Shown here in pieces: positions 34,089-43,586 of a stretch of DNA of 64,000 nt. The stretch is from CAWCBH01 sp963793785 (GTDB taxonomy: Bacteria; Actinomycetota; Thermoleophilia; Solirubrobacterales; 70-9): positions 248,001-312,000 of the forward strand of contig CAWCBH010000003.1 of assembly GCA_963793785.1 (NCBI GenBank), given 5' to 3'. The notes below the pieces were generated by a model that did no database searches, was not told the DNA's origin, and saw only the letters and a list, made by a program, of their open reading frames with translations. Positions within the stretch are counted from its first letter, which is position 1, and each line of letters starts with the position of its first letter. The translations under genes were made by a program, and so were the position numbers.

Positions 34089-34641
34089 GGCAGGCCTTTC
34101 TGAGCTTGGCGAGGGTCCGGTGCAGGCGGGTGCCGACGTTGGACTCGCTGATCCCGAGCACCTGCGCGATCTCGGGGTTGGAAAGCCCGGCGAAGAACTT
34201 CAGCGAGACCAGCTCGCGCTCGCGCGGGTCGAGCTCCGCGATCGCGACGCGCACGGCCAGGCGCCGCTCGCCGGCTTCCGCCTGGTCGGGTGCCGTTGCT
34301 ACGGCGTCGTCGAGAGGGTCGGCGAGCAGGGCCGCCGACCGCCGTCTTCGGCGCAGCTCGTCGAGCGCCGCGTTGCGGGCGATCCCGAACAGCCAGGCGC
34401 GTGGGGTGCCGCGCCGGGGGCTGAAGCGGGATCGCCGCCGATAGGCGCGCTCGAATGCGGCCGCGGTCACGTCCTCGGCGGCGCTGCGGTCGCGCAGCAC
34501 AGCGGCCACGTATGCGAACAGGTCGTCGCGGCTGGAGCGGTAGAGCTCCTCGAAAGCGAGATCGGCGTCCCGTGGCACATCCTTAACTGCCGCGACCAGT
34601 GTCTGGCTCACACCCCTACTACGGTCCAGACCGGGGTTCAT
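34075..34641 (-). CDS. ECF-type RNA polymerase sigma factor
   Basis: 188 residues. Region 2 is FEELYRSSRDDLFAYVAAVLRDRSAAEDVTAAAFERAYRR with FSPRRGTPRAWLFGIARNAALDELRRRRR; region 4 is LDPRERELVSLKFFAGLSNPEIAQVLGISESNVGTRLHRTLAKLRK. Length and two-domain build are standard for an ECF sigma. ATG at 34641 is used; a GTG ten codons later is possible. The stop lies inside the start of the DUF4349 gene, the usual order for sigma factor followed by its regulator. The target promoter is unknown. Confidence 0.92.
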   Translation of the reverse strand: MNPGLDRSRGVSQTLVAAVKDVPRDADLAFEELYRSSRDDLFAYVAAVLRDRSAAEDVTAAAFERAYRRRSRFSPRRGTPRAWLFGIARNAALDELRRRRRSAALLADPLDDAVATAPDQAEAGERRLAVRVAIAELDPRERELVSLKFFAGLSNPEIAQVLGISESNVGTRLHRTLAKLRKACHEAA

Positions 34642-34706
34642 CACAGCCCAGTATGGGGCGGCCGCGAGGCGATCGGGACGACTTGGCGGCCCGCCGGTAG
34701 TGCGGG

Positions 34707-36041
34707 CTAGGCGGCCTCGGCCAGCCGCGGCGCCTCGGCTGCCGGATCCTGCTCGTAGGCGACACCCTGCGCCGCCACGATCGAATCGACGGTGATCTCG
34801 ACCAGCCGGACCAGATCCGCGGGACAGATCGCCAGCGGCGGCATCAGCACGACGACGTCGCCGAGCGGCCTGATGATCGCACCCCGCCGGCGCGCCTCGA
34901 GGGCCACCCGCCGGCCCATCTGCAGCCTCGGATCGTGGTCGCCGAGATCGATCCCGACCATGAAGCCGCGCCCCCGCACCTCGGCGACGCCATCCATCTC
35001 GGCCACTTCCGCGAGCAGGCCCTGCAGGAGCCGGATCTTGGCCTGTAGGCCGACCAGGGTCCGCTCGCGCTCGAACACCTCGAGATTGGCCAGCGCCGCC
35101 ACGCAGGCCAGCGGATTGCCGGTGTAGGTGTGGCCGTGGAAGAAGGTCCGGGAGTCCTCGGGGGCGCCGAGGAACCCCTCGTAGACGTGTTCGGTGGTCA
35201 GCGTTGCCGCCAGCGGCAGGTAGCCCCCCGTCAGCCCCTTCGCGAGGCAGAGGAAGTCGGGCGCCACCCGCTCCTGCTCGCAGGCGAACATCGTGCCCGT
35301 GCGGCCGAAGCCGGTCGCGACCTCGTCGCAGATCAGCAGCACGTCGAAGCGGTCGCACAGCTCCCGCACGTCGCGCAGGTATCCGGACGGCTGCATGCGC
35401 ATTCCCGCCGCCCCCTGGACCAGCGGCTCGACGATCACCGCGGCGATCTCCTCGCCGTGCCGTTGCAGGACTCGCTGCAGGGCGCCCGCGTCCCCCGCTT
35501 CGGCAGCGTGGGCCCGGAACAGCAGCGGCCGGTAGGTGGTGTGGAAGAGGTCGATGCCACCGACCGACACCGATCCGATCGTGTCGCCGTGATAAGCGCC
35601 TTCAAGGTGCACGAACGAGGTGCGGCGGACATGCTGACCGCCGCGCTGGCGCCAGTACTGGAAAGCCATCTTGAGGGCGATCTCGGTTGCCGTCGAGCCC
35701 GAGTCGGAGTAGAAGACGCGCTGCAGGCCCGGCGGGGAGATCTCGACCAGGCGCGCCGCCAGCTCGGCCGCCGGGCCGTGGGAAAGGCCGAGCATCGTTG
35801 TGTGCGCGACTCGGTCGAGCTGCTCGCGCAATGCCTGGTCGATCAGCGGGTGGCGATGGCCGTGGACGTTGCACCACAGCGAGGAGACCCCGTCGATGTA
35901 GCGCTTGCCGTCGCTCGCGATCAGCGAGGTGCCTTCGGCCCGCTCGATCATCAGTGGCTCCTCCGCTGACCATTGGAGCTGCTGCGTGAACGGATGCCAG
36001 AGGTTCTGCTGGTCCAGCTGCCGAGGGTCGGGGACCGACAT
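34707..36041 (-). CDS. bioA: Adenosylmethionine-8-amino-7-oxononanoate aminotransferase
   Basis: 444 residues of the class III PLP aminotransferases. The bioA opening LWHPFTQQLQW, the substrate segment GVSSLWCNVHGHRHP, YSDSGSTATEIALKMAFQYW, the PLP aspartate in ICDEVATGFGRTGTMFACEQ and the lysine in LCLAKGLTGGYLPLAATLTT are all present. It converts 7-keto-8-aminopelargonate to 7,8-diaminopelargonate with SAM as amino donor. ATG at 36041 is chosen because the conserved domain begins within ten residues. It is on the same strand as bioBFD but separated from them by the opposed hydrolase gene. Confidence 0.95.
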   Translation of the reverse strand: MSVPDPRQLDQQNLWHPFTQQLQWSAEEPLMIERAEGTSLIASDGKRYIDGVSSLWCNVHGHRHPLIDQALREQLDRVAHTTMLGLSHGPAAELAARLVEISPPGLQRVFYSDSGSTATEIALKMAFQYWRQRGGQHVRRTSFVHLEGAYHGDTIGSVSVGGIDLFHTTYRPLLFRAHAAEAGDAGALQRVLQRHGEEIAAVIVEPLVQGAAGMRMQPSGYLRDVRELCDRFDVLLICDEVATGFGRTGTMFACEQERVAPDFLCLAKGLTGGYLPLAATLTTEHVYEGFLGAPEDSRTFFHGHTYTGNPLACVAALANLEVFERERTLVGLQAKIRLLQGLLAEVAEMDGVAEVRGRGFMVGIDLGDHDPRLQMGRRVALEARRRGAIIRPLGDVVVLMPPLAICPADLVRLVEITVDSIVAAQGVAYEQDPAAEAPRLAEAA

Positions 36042-36118
36042 CGCCGGCAGCGACCCTAGTCTGTGCGGCGGCGGCAATCGTGTGTGACAAAAGCGCCCGA
36101 ACGGGGATAGATCCCTTC

Positions 36119-37027
36119 ATGACAAAGACCGAAGACTTCTTTCCGCTTGACGAGATCAGCCTGCACGGGCACACCGTCGCCTACCGGATCGCCGGCCAGG
36201 GCCCGGCGATCCTGCTGATCCACGGAATCACCAACAGCTCCGAGACCTGGGACCGCGTCATCGGCCCGCTGGCCGAGGACCACACGGTCGTCGCACCCGA
36301 CCTGATCGGCCACGGTCAGTCGGCGAAGCCGCGCGGCGACTACTCGATGGGCGCCTACGCCAGCGGCCTGCGCGACCTGCTCCTGGCCCTCGAGATCGAG
36401 GGCGCCACCTTCGTCGGCCACTCGCTGGGAGGCGGGATTGCGATGCAGCTCGCCTACCAGTTCCCCGAGCGCTGCGAGCGGCTCGTCCTCGTCTCCAGCG
36501 GCGGCCTCGGCCCCGAGGTCAGTCCGTTGCTGCGGGCGGCGACGCTGCCGGGCTCAGAGCTCGTGATCCCGCTCCTGACCAAGGCCGGGGTCCTCAACGC
36601 GGGACGCGGCGTCGGCGGGCTGATGCGCCGCCTCGGGCTTCGCCCGGGGACCGATCTCGAAGAGATTGCTCGTGGGTTTGCATCGCTTGCCGACGCCGAG
36701 GCGATGAGCGCCTTCGTCCAGACCCTGCGCGCGAGCGTCGATCCGACCGGCCAGCGTGTCGACGCCCGCGACCGCCTCTACCTCGCCGAGGACGGGCCGA
36801 CGCTGATCCTCTGGGGCGAACGGGATCGGATAATCCCGATCAGCCACGGCCGCGAGGCGCACGCGCTGATCGGCAACAGCCGCTTCGAGGTCTTCCCAAC
36901 CGCTGGGCACTTCCCCCATCGCGAGGACCCGGCCGGCTTCGCCGCCGTACTGCGCGATTTCATCGAGTCGACCGAGCCGGGAATGGTCGACTACGCCCGC
37001 TTGCGCGAGCGCGCGATCAGCCGCTAG
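36119..37027 (+). CDS. Alpha/beta hydrolase embedded in the biotin genes
   Basis: 302 residues of the alpha/beta hydrolase fold: oxyanion HGITNSSETWD, nucleophile elbow VGHSLGGGIAMQLA, acid LILWGERDRIIP and catalytic histidine AGHFPHREDP. The cap region is helical. It sits between bioA and bioD on the opposite strand and converges on bioD with a 4-base overlap. No bioC, bioH, bioG or bioW is visible nearby, so it may supply the pimeloyl-ACP methyl ester esterase step, but general hydrolases of this type are common and the sequence does not decide it. A GTG at 36080 is an alternative start. Confidence 0.88.
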   Translation: MTKTEDFFPLDEISLHGHTVAYRIAGQGPAILLIHGITNSSETWDRVIGPLAEDHTVVAPDLIGHGQSAKPRGDYSMGAYASGLRDLLLALEIEGATFVGHSLGGGIAMQLAYQFPERCERLVLVSSGGLGPEVSPLLRAATLPGSELVIPLLTKAGVLNAGRGVGGLMRRLGLRPGTDLEEIARGFASLADAEAMSAFVQTLRASVDPTGQRVDARDRLYLAEDGPTLILWGERDRIIPISHGREAHALIGNSRFEVFPTAGHFPHREDPAGFAAVLRDFIESTEPGMVDYARLRERAISR

Positions 37028-37707
37028 CCGGCAGCGGACGCGGGGAAGACCGACCGCATCAGCCGCGGCGGCGACGGCCAGGTCTGCGGCCGCTCCGGGT
37101 CGATCGGCGCCAGCGTCTCCACGCCGACGGCGCCGAGCGCCGCGACCGTGGCCCGATTGGACTCCTCGACCGCGTCCGGCGTCCCCGGCCAGGGTGTGAG
37201 GACGACGCAGCCGATCTGCAGGCCGACCGCTCGGGCGGCCTCGACGGTCAGCAGCGTGTGGTTGATCGTGCCCAGCCCCGGCGCTGCGGCGATCACCAGC
37301 GGCAGGCCCAGGTCGCGCGCGAAATCGCGCACCAGGTAGCCGTTTGTGATCGGGACCAGCAGGCCTCCCACGCCTTCGCAGATCAGCGCCTCGGCGCCCG
37401 CCGCGGCAGTCTGCGCCCCCTCCCGCAGCCGGGCCGGCTCGATCGTGGTTCCCGCCAGCTGCGCAGCGAGGTGCGGCGAGGCCGGCGCCTCGAAGCGGTA
37501 CGGCGCGATCTCGTCGTCGGACTGTCCGCAGCCGGCCGCCCGGCGCAGCAGCTCGTGGTCGGGCACTCCCGGCTCCGAGAGCCCGGTCAGGACCGGCTTG
37601 AAGACCGCGACCGAGCAACCGGCGGCGACGAGCGCTCGGGCGGCAACGGCAGCGACGATCGTCTTGCCGATCCCGGTGCCGGTGCCGGTGACGAAGACCC
37701 CGCGCAC
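37024..37707 (-). CDS. bioD: Dethiobiotin synthetase
   Basis: 227 residues with the BioD P-loop GTGTGIGKT near the N-terminus, SVAVFKPVLTG, the diaminopelargonate-binding RFEAPASPHLAAQLAG, and ICEGVGGLLVPITNGYLVRDFARDLGLPLVIAA. It forms the ureido ring of dethiobiotin from diaminopelargonate, CO2 and ATP. It is the third gene of the minus-strand bioB-bioF-bioD operon, 25 bases after bioF. Confidence 0.95.
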   Translation of the reverse strand: MRGVFVTGTGTGIGKTIVAAVAARALVAAGCSVAVFKPVLTGLSEPGVPDHELLRRAAGCGQSDDEIAPYRFEAPASPHLAAQLAGTTIEPARLREGAQTAAAGAEALICEGVGGLLVPITNGYLVRDFARDLGLPLVIAAAPGLGTINHTLLTVEAARAVGLQIGCVVLTPWPGTPDAVEESNRATVAALGAVGVETLAPIDPERPQTWPSPPRLMRSVFPASAAG

Positions 37708-37732
37708 GATCAGGCTTTAGGGCCGGCGCCGC

Positions 37733-38965
<1,233 letters not shown>

Positions 38966-40183
38966 TTAAGCGGCCGCCTCCTCTGCTCCCGCTCGCTCGC
39001 GCTCATCATCAGCGGAAGCCTCGCTCGCTCGCTCCCGCGTCCGGGGGCGGCCGGACGATCCTTTAGCCGCCGGGTAGGGAGGAGGTTTGGCCTTCTTCTT
39101 GATCACCCGAAGCTGCGTCGAGGGGTCCCAGAAGTTGGCATCGGCCTGGCTGTCGATCAGCTCCTCCATCGGCGTTGCCGGCGCCTCTCCCGCAAGCCAG
39201 CCGCTGCGGTTGTCGGGCCGCGGGTTGGCGCCGTTGTCGGGCTGCCGGGCGACGTTGAGGCCCAGCTCGGTGAACATCTCGCGGTCGTCCTCCGGCTCGG
39301 CGCCGAGGGTGGTGAGGAAGTTGCCCATCATCACCCCGTTCAGGCCGGCCTTGACTGCCAGCGGCTGCAGCTCGCCGAGGTTCTCCACCCGGCCGCCGCA
39401 GAGGCGGAACAGCGCTCCGGGGATGATCAGCCGGAAGATCGCGACCCACTTGACGACCTCCCAGGCATCCATCAGCTCGCGGTCGCCGAACTTCGTTCCC
39501 GAGCGTGGGTTGAGCAGGTTGATCGGCACCGAGGTCGGGTTGAGCTCCGAAAGCTCGAAGGCCATCTCCACCCGCTGGCGCGGCGACTCGCCGAGGTTGA
39601 GGATGCCGCCGACGCAGGTCTCCAGACCCGCCTCCTTGACGGCGTCGATCGTTCTCAAGCGGCCCTCGTAGCGGACCGTGGTCGAGACCTCCGGGTAGTA
39701 GGAGCGAGAGGACTCGACGTTGTGATGGACCCGCTGGACGCCCGCCTCGCGCAGCTGGCGGGCCCGCTCGACCGACATGTGGCCGATCGAGGCGCAGCGC
39801 TTCAGGTTCGTCTGCTCGGCCACCATCCGCGCGCCCTCGAGGATCTTCGCGAAGTCCCGCTTCGAGAGCCCCTGGCCCTGGGTGACCATGCAGAAGCGAT
39901 GGGCGCCGGCCGCCTCGGCCGCCTTGGCGTGCTCGAGGATCTGCTCCGGATCCATCATCGCGTGCATCGGCGTGTCGGACTCCGCGTAGCGCGACTGGGC
40001 GCAGAAGCCGCAGTCCTCGGCGCAACCGCCCGACTTCGCGTTGACCAGCGAGCACATGTCGGTCGAGTCGCCGAAGTTCTCCCGGCGCACCGCCCATGCG
40101 CGCTCGACAAGCGCACCGATCTCCTCGCAGCGGGTGATGTCTCCCAGCTGCAGGGCCTCGTCGAAGCTGATCAGAGGTGGCAT
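38966..40183 (-). CDS. bioB: Biotin synthase, with C-terminal extension
   Basis: 405 residues. The radical SAM cluster motif is CAEDCGFCAQSRY, preceded by MCSLVNAKSGG; the second cluster region and substrate motifs VHHNVESSRSYYPEV, GGILNLGESPRQRVEMAFEL and LNPRSGTKFGDRELMD follow. About 345 residues is typical; this protein has roughly 50 extra, highly charged residues after FWDPSTQLRVIKKK, rich in Lys, Arg, Glu and Ala, probably disordered. It is first in the bioB-bioF-bioD operon. A 75-base region separates it from the divergent GH3 gene. Confidence 0.95.
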   Translation of the reverse strand: MPPLISFDEALQLGDITRCEEIGALVERAWAVRRENFGDSTDMCSLVNAKSGGCAEDCGFCAQSRYAESDTPMHAMMDPEQILEHAKAAEAAGAHRFCMVTQGQGLSKRDFAKILEGARMVAEQTNLKRCASIGHMSVERARQLREAGVQRVHHNVESSRSYYPEVSTTVRYEGRLRTIDAVKEAGLETCVGGILNLGESPRQRVEMAFELSELNPTSVPINLLNPRSGTKFGDRELMDAWEVVKWVAIFRLIIPGALFRLCGGRVENLGELQPLAVKAGLNGVMMGNFLTTLGAEPEDDREMFTELGLNVARQPDNGANPRPDNRSGWLAGEAPATPMEELIDSQADANFWDPSTQLRVIKKKAKPPPYPAAKGSSGRPRTRERASEASADDERERAGAEEAAA

Positions 40184-40258
40184 GCCAAAGCGGTTCCGAG
40201 AGTGCGCCGCCAGGCTAGGCGCCGCCCCGGACGCTCCTGCGCGCCTAAGATCGGGGCG

Positions 40259-41380
40259 TTGTCGGTTGCGAGGATCCGCAGGCGCAGGTACTTCGCCGCC
40301 GGTGCTTTGAGCGCCGCGGCGGTCGGCGCGTTCGCCCTCGGCGCCGCCCTCGGCGATGAGCCGTCAGAGGCCCGCCGGACCGCCGCCGAGCGCCTGACGC
40401 CGCGGCTGCTTGCCGGTCAGCGGATCGTGCTCGGGTTCGAGGGGGCCCGGGTCCCCGCGGCGGTGGCGTCGGCGATTCGCGAAGGCCGGGCGGCGGGGGT
40501 GATCCTCTTCGCCGACAACCTCCCGAGCCGGCGGGCGGGGCGAAGCCTGATCGCCCGCCTGCAGTCGATTCCGCACCCGGCGACTCCGAATGACCCACTG
40601 CTCGTCATGACCGACCAGGAGGGCGGCCTCGTCAAGCGCCTCGGCGGGGCACCGAGCGCCTCGGCGGAGCAGATGGGGGCGCGGGGGGCCTCCTTCAGCC
40701 GCCGGCAAGGCCGCCGCACGGCCGCCAACCTGCGCGACGTCGGCGTCAACGTCAACCTCGCCCCGGTCCTCGACGTCGGCCGAGCCGGCGGGGTGATCGA
40801 GGAGACCGACCGGGCCTTCGGGTCGAGCGCCCGGCGGGTCACGGATACCGCTGTCGCCTTTGCCGATGCGATGCAGAACAGCGGCGTGGCAGCGACCGCC
40901 AAGCACTTCCCGGGCCTCGGAGCCGCAGCGGAGAACACCGATTTCGCGACCCAGCGGATCCGCCTCTCCAAACGCACGCTGCGCAGCGTCGACGAGCGTC
41001 CCTATCGTCGCTTCGCCGCCATCGACGGCGGCCTGGTGATGATCAGCTCGGCGATCTACCCCGCCTACTCCGACCGACCGGCAGCCTTCGCGCGGACGGT
41101 GGCCGGCCGGGAGCTGCGGGCCAGGCTCGGCTTCGATGGCGTCTCGATCACCGACGCGCTGGACACCGTCGCCGTGCGGGACTTCGGCGGGCCTGCCCGG
41201 ACCGCGGTCGCAGCCGCCGATGCGGGCACCGACCTGCTGCTCTTCACCGACCCCGAGTCGGCCGCCCGCGCCTACCGGGCGCTGCGCGGACGGCTGCGGG
41301 CCGCAGCGCTGCCCCGCTCTCGCTTTGAGCGCTCGGCGCAGCGGGTGCTGACCCTGCGGCACCGCCTCGACCGCCGCTAG
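40259..41380 (+). CDS. Glycoside hydrolase family 3 (NagZ-like), exported
   Basis: 373 residues with an arginine-rich signal anchor (RRRRYFAAGALSAAAVGAFALGAALG) and a GH3 N-terminal barrel: GVILFADNLPSR, LLVMTDQEGGLVKRL, DVGVNVNLAPVLDV, the KHFPGLG motif with the catalytic-assist His, and ITDALDTVAV with the nucleophile Asp. The single-domain form and the KHFPGxG motif match beta-N-acetylhexosaminidases of the NagZ type, which act on cell-wall fragments. The TTG at 40259 is a tentative start. A hairpin follows the stop. Confidence 0.88.
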   Translation: MSVARIRRRRYFAAGALSAAAVGAFALGAALGDEPSEARRTAAERLTPRLLAGQRIVLGFEGARVPAAVASAIREGRAAGVILFADNLPSRRAGRSLIARLQSIPHPATPNDPLLVMTDQEGGLVKRLGGAPSASAEQMGARGASFSRRQGRRTAANLRDVGVNVNLAPVLDVGRAGGVIEETDRAFGSSARRVTDTAVAFADAMQNSGVAATAKHFPGLGAAAENTDFATQRIRLSKRTLRSVDERPYRRFAAIDGGLVMISSAIYPAYSDRPAAFARTVAGRELRARLGFDGVSITDALDTVAVRDFGGPARTAVAAADAGTDLLLFTDPESAARAYRALRGRLRAAALPRSRFERSAQRVLTLRHRLDRR

Positions 41381-41415
41381 GCGGGTTCGATTCGGACTGA
41401 TCCGATTCTCCCGCC
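41380..41415 (+). terminator. Hairpin after GH3 gene
   Basis: GGCGGG (41380-41385) pairs with CCCGCC (41410-41415), with an inner TCGGA (41392-41396)/TCCGA (41401-41405) stem. Confidence 0.4.
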
Positions 41416-41521
41416 CGGCTCGTAGATCACCCGAGGGTGGCAACAGCCTTGATGGGTTGGCACGCCCAGGCACGGGCCCGGCTCGGGTAAGTGCCAATCG
41501 ACACAACTGGAAGGAGCTCGA

Positions 41522-42205
41522 ATGAGCGAGACCACCCAAGAATCCGGCGCTCTGGACCGCATCGTCAACGATCCGGTTTCACGGCGGCGCTTCATGATGC
41601 TGGCCGGTGGCTCGAGCGCCGCCGCGGCGTTCCTTGCCGCCTGCGGCGACGATGACGACGAGACCACCACGACCGGCGCCGGCGCCGACACCAGCGGCGA
41701 TACCGGTGGGGATCCGCTGGCGCAGTTCGGCAAGGGCGACATCGGGATCGCCAACTACGCCCTGACCCTGGAGTACCTGGAGGCCGACTTCTACGACAAG
41801 GTCGCCAGGAGCGGGCTCTTCAAGGGCGCCGACCTGGCCCTGATCAAGGAGATCGGCGCCAGCGAGCAGGAGCACGTCGCGGCGCTCACCGCCACCGTCA
41901 AGCAGTACGGCGGCAAGCCGGCGCCGAAGCCGAAGACCAAGTTCCCGCTCGACAGCGCCGAGTCGGTGCTGGAGCTGGCGGCGACGGTCGAGAACCTCGG
42001 CGCCGCGGCCTACCTCGGCCAGGCGGCGGCGATCCAGGACCCGAAGATCCTCGCCGCGGCTCTCTCGATCCACTCGGTCGAGGGACGCCATGCCGCAGCG
42101 CTCAACATCCTCACCGGCCAGTCCCCGACCCCGGACGGGCCGTTCGCGAAGCCCGCCGACGCGGAGACCGTGCTGGCGGAAGTCCAACCGTTCATCGTCA
42201 GCTAG
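41522..42205 (+). CDS. Ferritin-like protein with Tat-type lipoprotein signal
   Basis: 227 residues. The N-terminus carries SRRRFMMLAGGSSAAAAFLAAC: a twin-arginine motif and a lipobox ending at Cys41, so it should be exported folded and lipid-anchored. An acidic Thr-rich linker leads to a ferritin-like four-helix domain (about 65-225, NYALTLEYLEADFYDKVA, IGASEQEHVAALTATVKQYGG, AATVENLGAAAYLGQAAAI, VEGRHAAALNILTG) with Glu and His residues placed as in di-iron or desiccation-related (DUF4439/ferritin-like) proteins. AAGGAG precedes the ATG. A paralog follows 28 bases later. Confidence 0.87.
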   Translation: MSETTQESGALDRIVNDPVSRRRFMMLAGGSSAAAAFLAACGDDDDETTTTGAGADTSGDTGGDPLAQFGKGDIGIANYALTLEYLEADFYDKVARSGLFKGADLALIKEIGASEQEHVAALTATVKQYGGKPAPKPKTKFPLDSAESVLELAATVENLGAAAYLGQAAAIQDPKILAAALSIHSVEGRHAAALNILTGQSPTPDGPFAKPADAETVLAEVQPFIVS

Positions 42206-42233
42206 GGCCGACGACCGAAAGCAAGGAGAAGCA

Positions 42234-42864
42234 ATGCGAAACGAAGAGCTAGCCAATCCCCAGCTCGCGGCCGTCGAGATCGAGGAGATGAGCCGCAGCG
42301 ACGTGCTGATGAAGGGTGCGCTCGCCGCCGGCGCCGTTTACGGAGTCGGCATGGTCGGGCCGTTCGTCCGCCAGGCGCTGGCGCAGTCGGGAGGGGGCGA
42401 CGTCGACATCCTCAACTTCGCCCTCACGCTCGAGTACCTCGAGTCGGCCTTTTACGACGAGGCTCGCGACAAGGTGCAGGGCGATTCCGAGCTGACCTCG
42501 CTGATCGAGCTGCTCGCCAACGACGAGGCCGAGCACGTCACGGCGCTCGACGGAGCGATCAAGCAGCTCGGCGGCAAGCCGGTGAAGGCGCCGAAGGTGG
42601 CGTTCCCCTACAACGACACCGCCGGGTTCCTCGAGCTCGCGGTGACCTTCGAGGACACCGGCGTCAGCGCCTACAACGGCGCCGCGCCGGCGATCAAGTC
42701 GAAGCAGCTGCTGGCCACGGCCGGCGGCATCGTCCAGGTGGAGGCCCGCCATGCGGCCGCGGTGCGGCTGCAGGCCGACCAGACGCCCGGCGCCCGACGC
42801 CTTCGACCCGACCCTGACCGAGGACGAGGTCCTGCCGGCAGTCAAGCCGTTCATCAAGTCCTAG
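42234..42864 (+). pseudogene. Second ferritin-like protein, one apparent frameshift
   Basis: A paralog of the preceding gene. The N-terminus has a hydrophobic export-like segment (MKGALAAGAVYGVGMVGPFVRQALA) without a twin-arginine pair or lipobox cysteine. The ferritin-like helices follow (ILNFALTLEYLESAFYDEAR, LANDEAEHVTALDGAIKQLGG, AVTFEDTGVSAYNGAAPAI, VEARHAAAVRLQADQTP). Near 42786-42788 the frame breaks; removing one C of CCC gives APDAFDPTLTEDEVLPAVKP and an in-frame stop at 42864 that aligns with its neighbour. Total about 209 residues. Probably an intact gene with a one-base consensus error. Confidence 0.82.
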
Positions 42865-42902
42865 AGCCGCTACTACCTCCTGCTCTAGGAGCGACAGAAG
42901 CC

Positions 42903-42933
42903 GACGGGGCCGGGCCAACTGCCCGGCCCCGTC
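42903..42933 (+). terminator. Bidirectional hairpin terminator
   Basis: A perfect 13-bp stem (42903-42915 with 42921-42933), loop CAACT, followed by GTTCTCG, between the convergent ferritin-like and glycosylase genes. Confidence 0.85.
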
Positions 42934-42951
42934 GTTCTCGTCCCGCGGCCC

Positions 42952-43584
42952 CTACTCGACCGGCACCGCGGCCAGCGACTCCCAGAGGTAGATCGAGGCA
43001 AGGCTTCGATGCGGTCGCCAGCGCTCGGCGATCTCGAGGAACTCCTTTTCGCCCGGCATCTCGGCCAGCCCGTACTCGATCTGCATGGCGCGACGGAGTC
43101 CGAGGTCGCCGGCCGAGGTGACGTCGGGCCGCTCGAGGTGGAAGATCAGGAACATCTCCGCGCTCCAGCGGCCCAGCCCGCGCACGGCGACGATCTCGGC
43201 GATCACCTCCTCGTCGGATAGCTCGTCGAGGCGGTCCAGCTCCAGCTCGCCGTCGACCACGTGGGTCGCGAGGTCTCGGATGTAGGTCACCTTGCGGCCG
43301 GACAGCCCGGCACCGCGCAACCGCTCCTCTTCGACGGCGAGCAGCTGTTGGGGGGACGGCGTCTCGCCGTCGAAGATCTCCAGCACCCGCTCGTAGATCG
43401 TCCGCGCCGCCTTGGTGGAGAGCTGCTGGCCGACGATCGTCCGCAGCAGGGCGCCGTAGGCGTCGGGCTTCGGCACCCCGCGCCGGCGCTGCTCGACGCT
43501 GCGTTCGCCGAGACGCTCGATCAGCGCCGCGATCACCGGGTCGGCGGCCGCCAGGCGGGCTCGGACCGCGGCGGCGTCGCGCAA
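42952..43584 (-). CDS. DNA-3-methyladenine glycosylase II (AlkA/HhH-GPD)
   Basis: 210 residues of the HhH-GPD superfamily: LLRTIVGQQLSTKAARTIYERV (the lesion-side helices), LSGRKVTYIRDLATHV, helix-hairpin-helix VRGLGRWSAEMFLIFHLERPD and the catalytic aspartate region TSAGDLGLRRAM, then WRPHRSLASIYLWES. No iron-sulfur cysteines follow, which separates it from EndoIII/MutY. It removes alkylated purines in base-excision repair. TTG at 43584; the gene begins three bases after the enoyl-CoA hydratase stop and is likely co-transcribed. Confidence 0.9.
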   Translation of the reverse strand: MRDAAAVRARLAAADPVIAALIERLGERSVEQRRRGVPKPDAYGALLRTIVGQQLSTKAARTIYERVLEIFDGETPSPQQLLAVEEERLRGAGLSGRKVTYIRDLATHVVDGELELDRLDELSDEEVIAEIVAVRGLGRWSAEMFLIFHLERPDVTSAGDLGLRRAMQIEYGLAEMPGEKEFLEIAERWRPHRSLASIYLWESLAAVPVE

Positions 43585-43586
43585 GA

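Noticed and set aside
41487..41492. GGGTAA word before the first ferritin-like gene as a SigB-type promoter
   Set aside because: No acceptable -35 element at the required distance.
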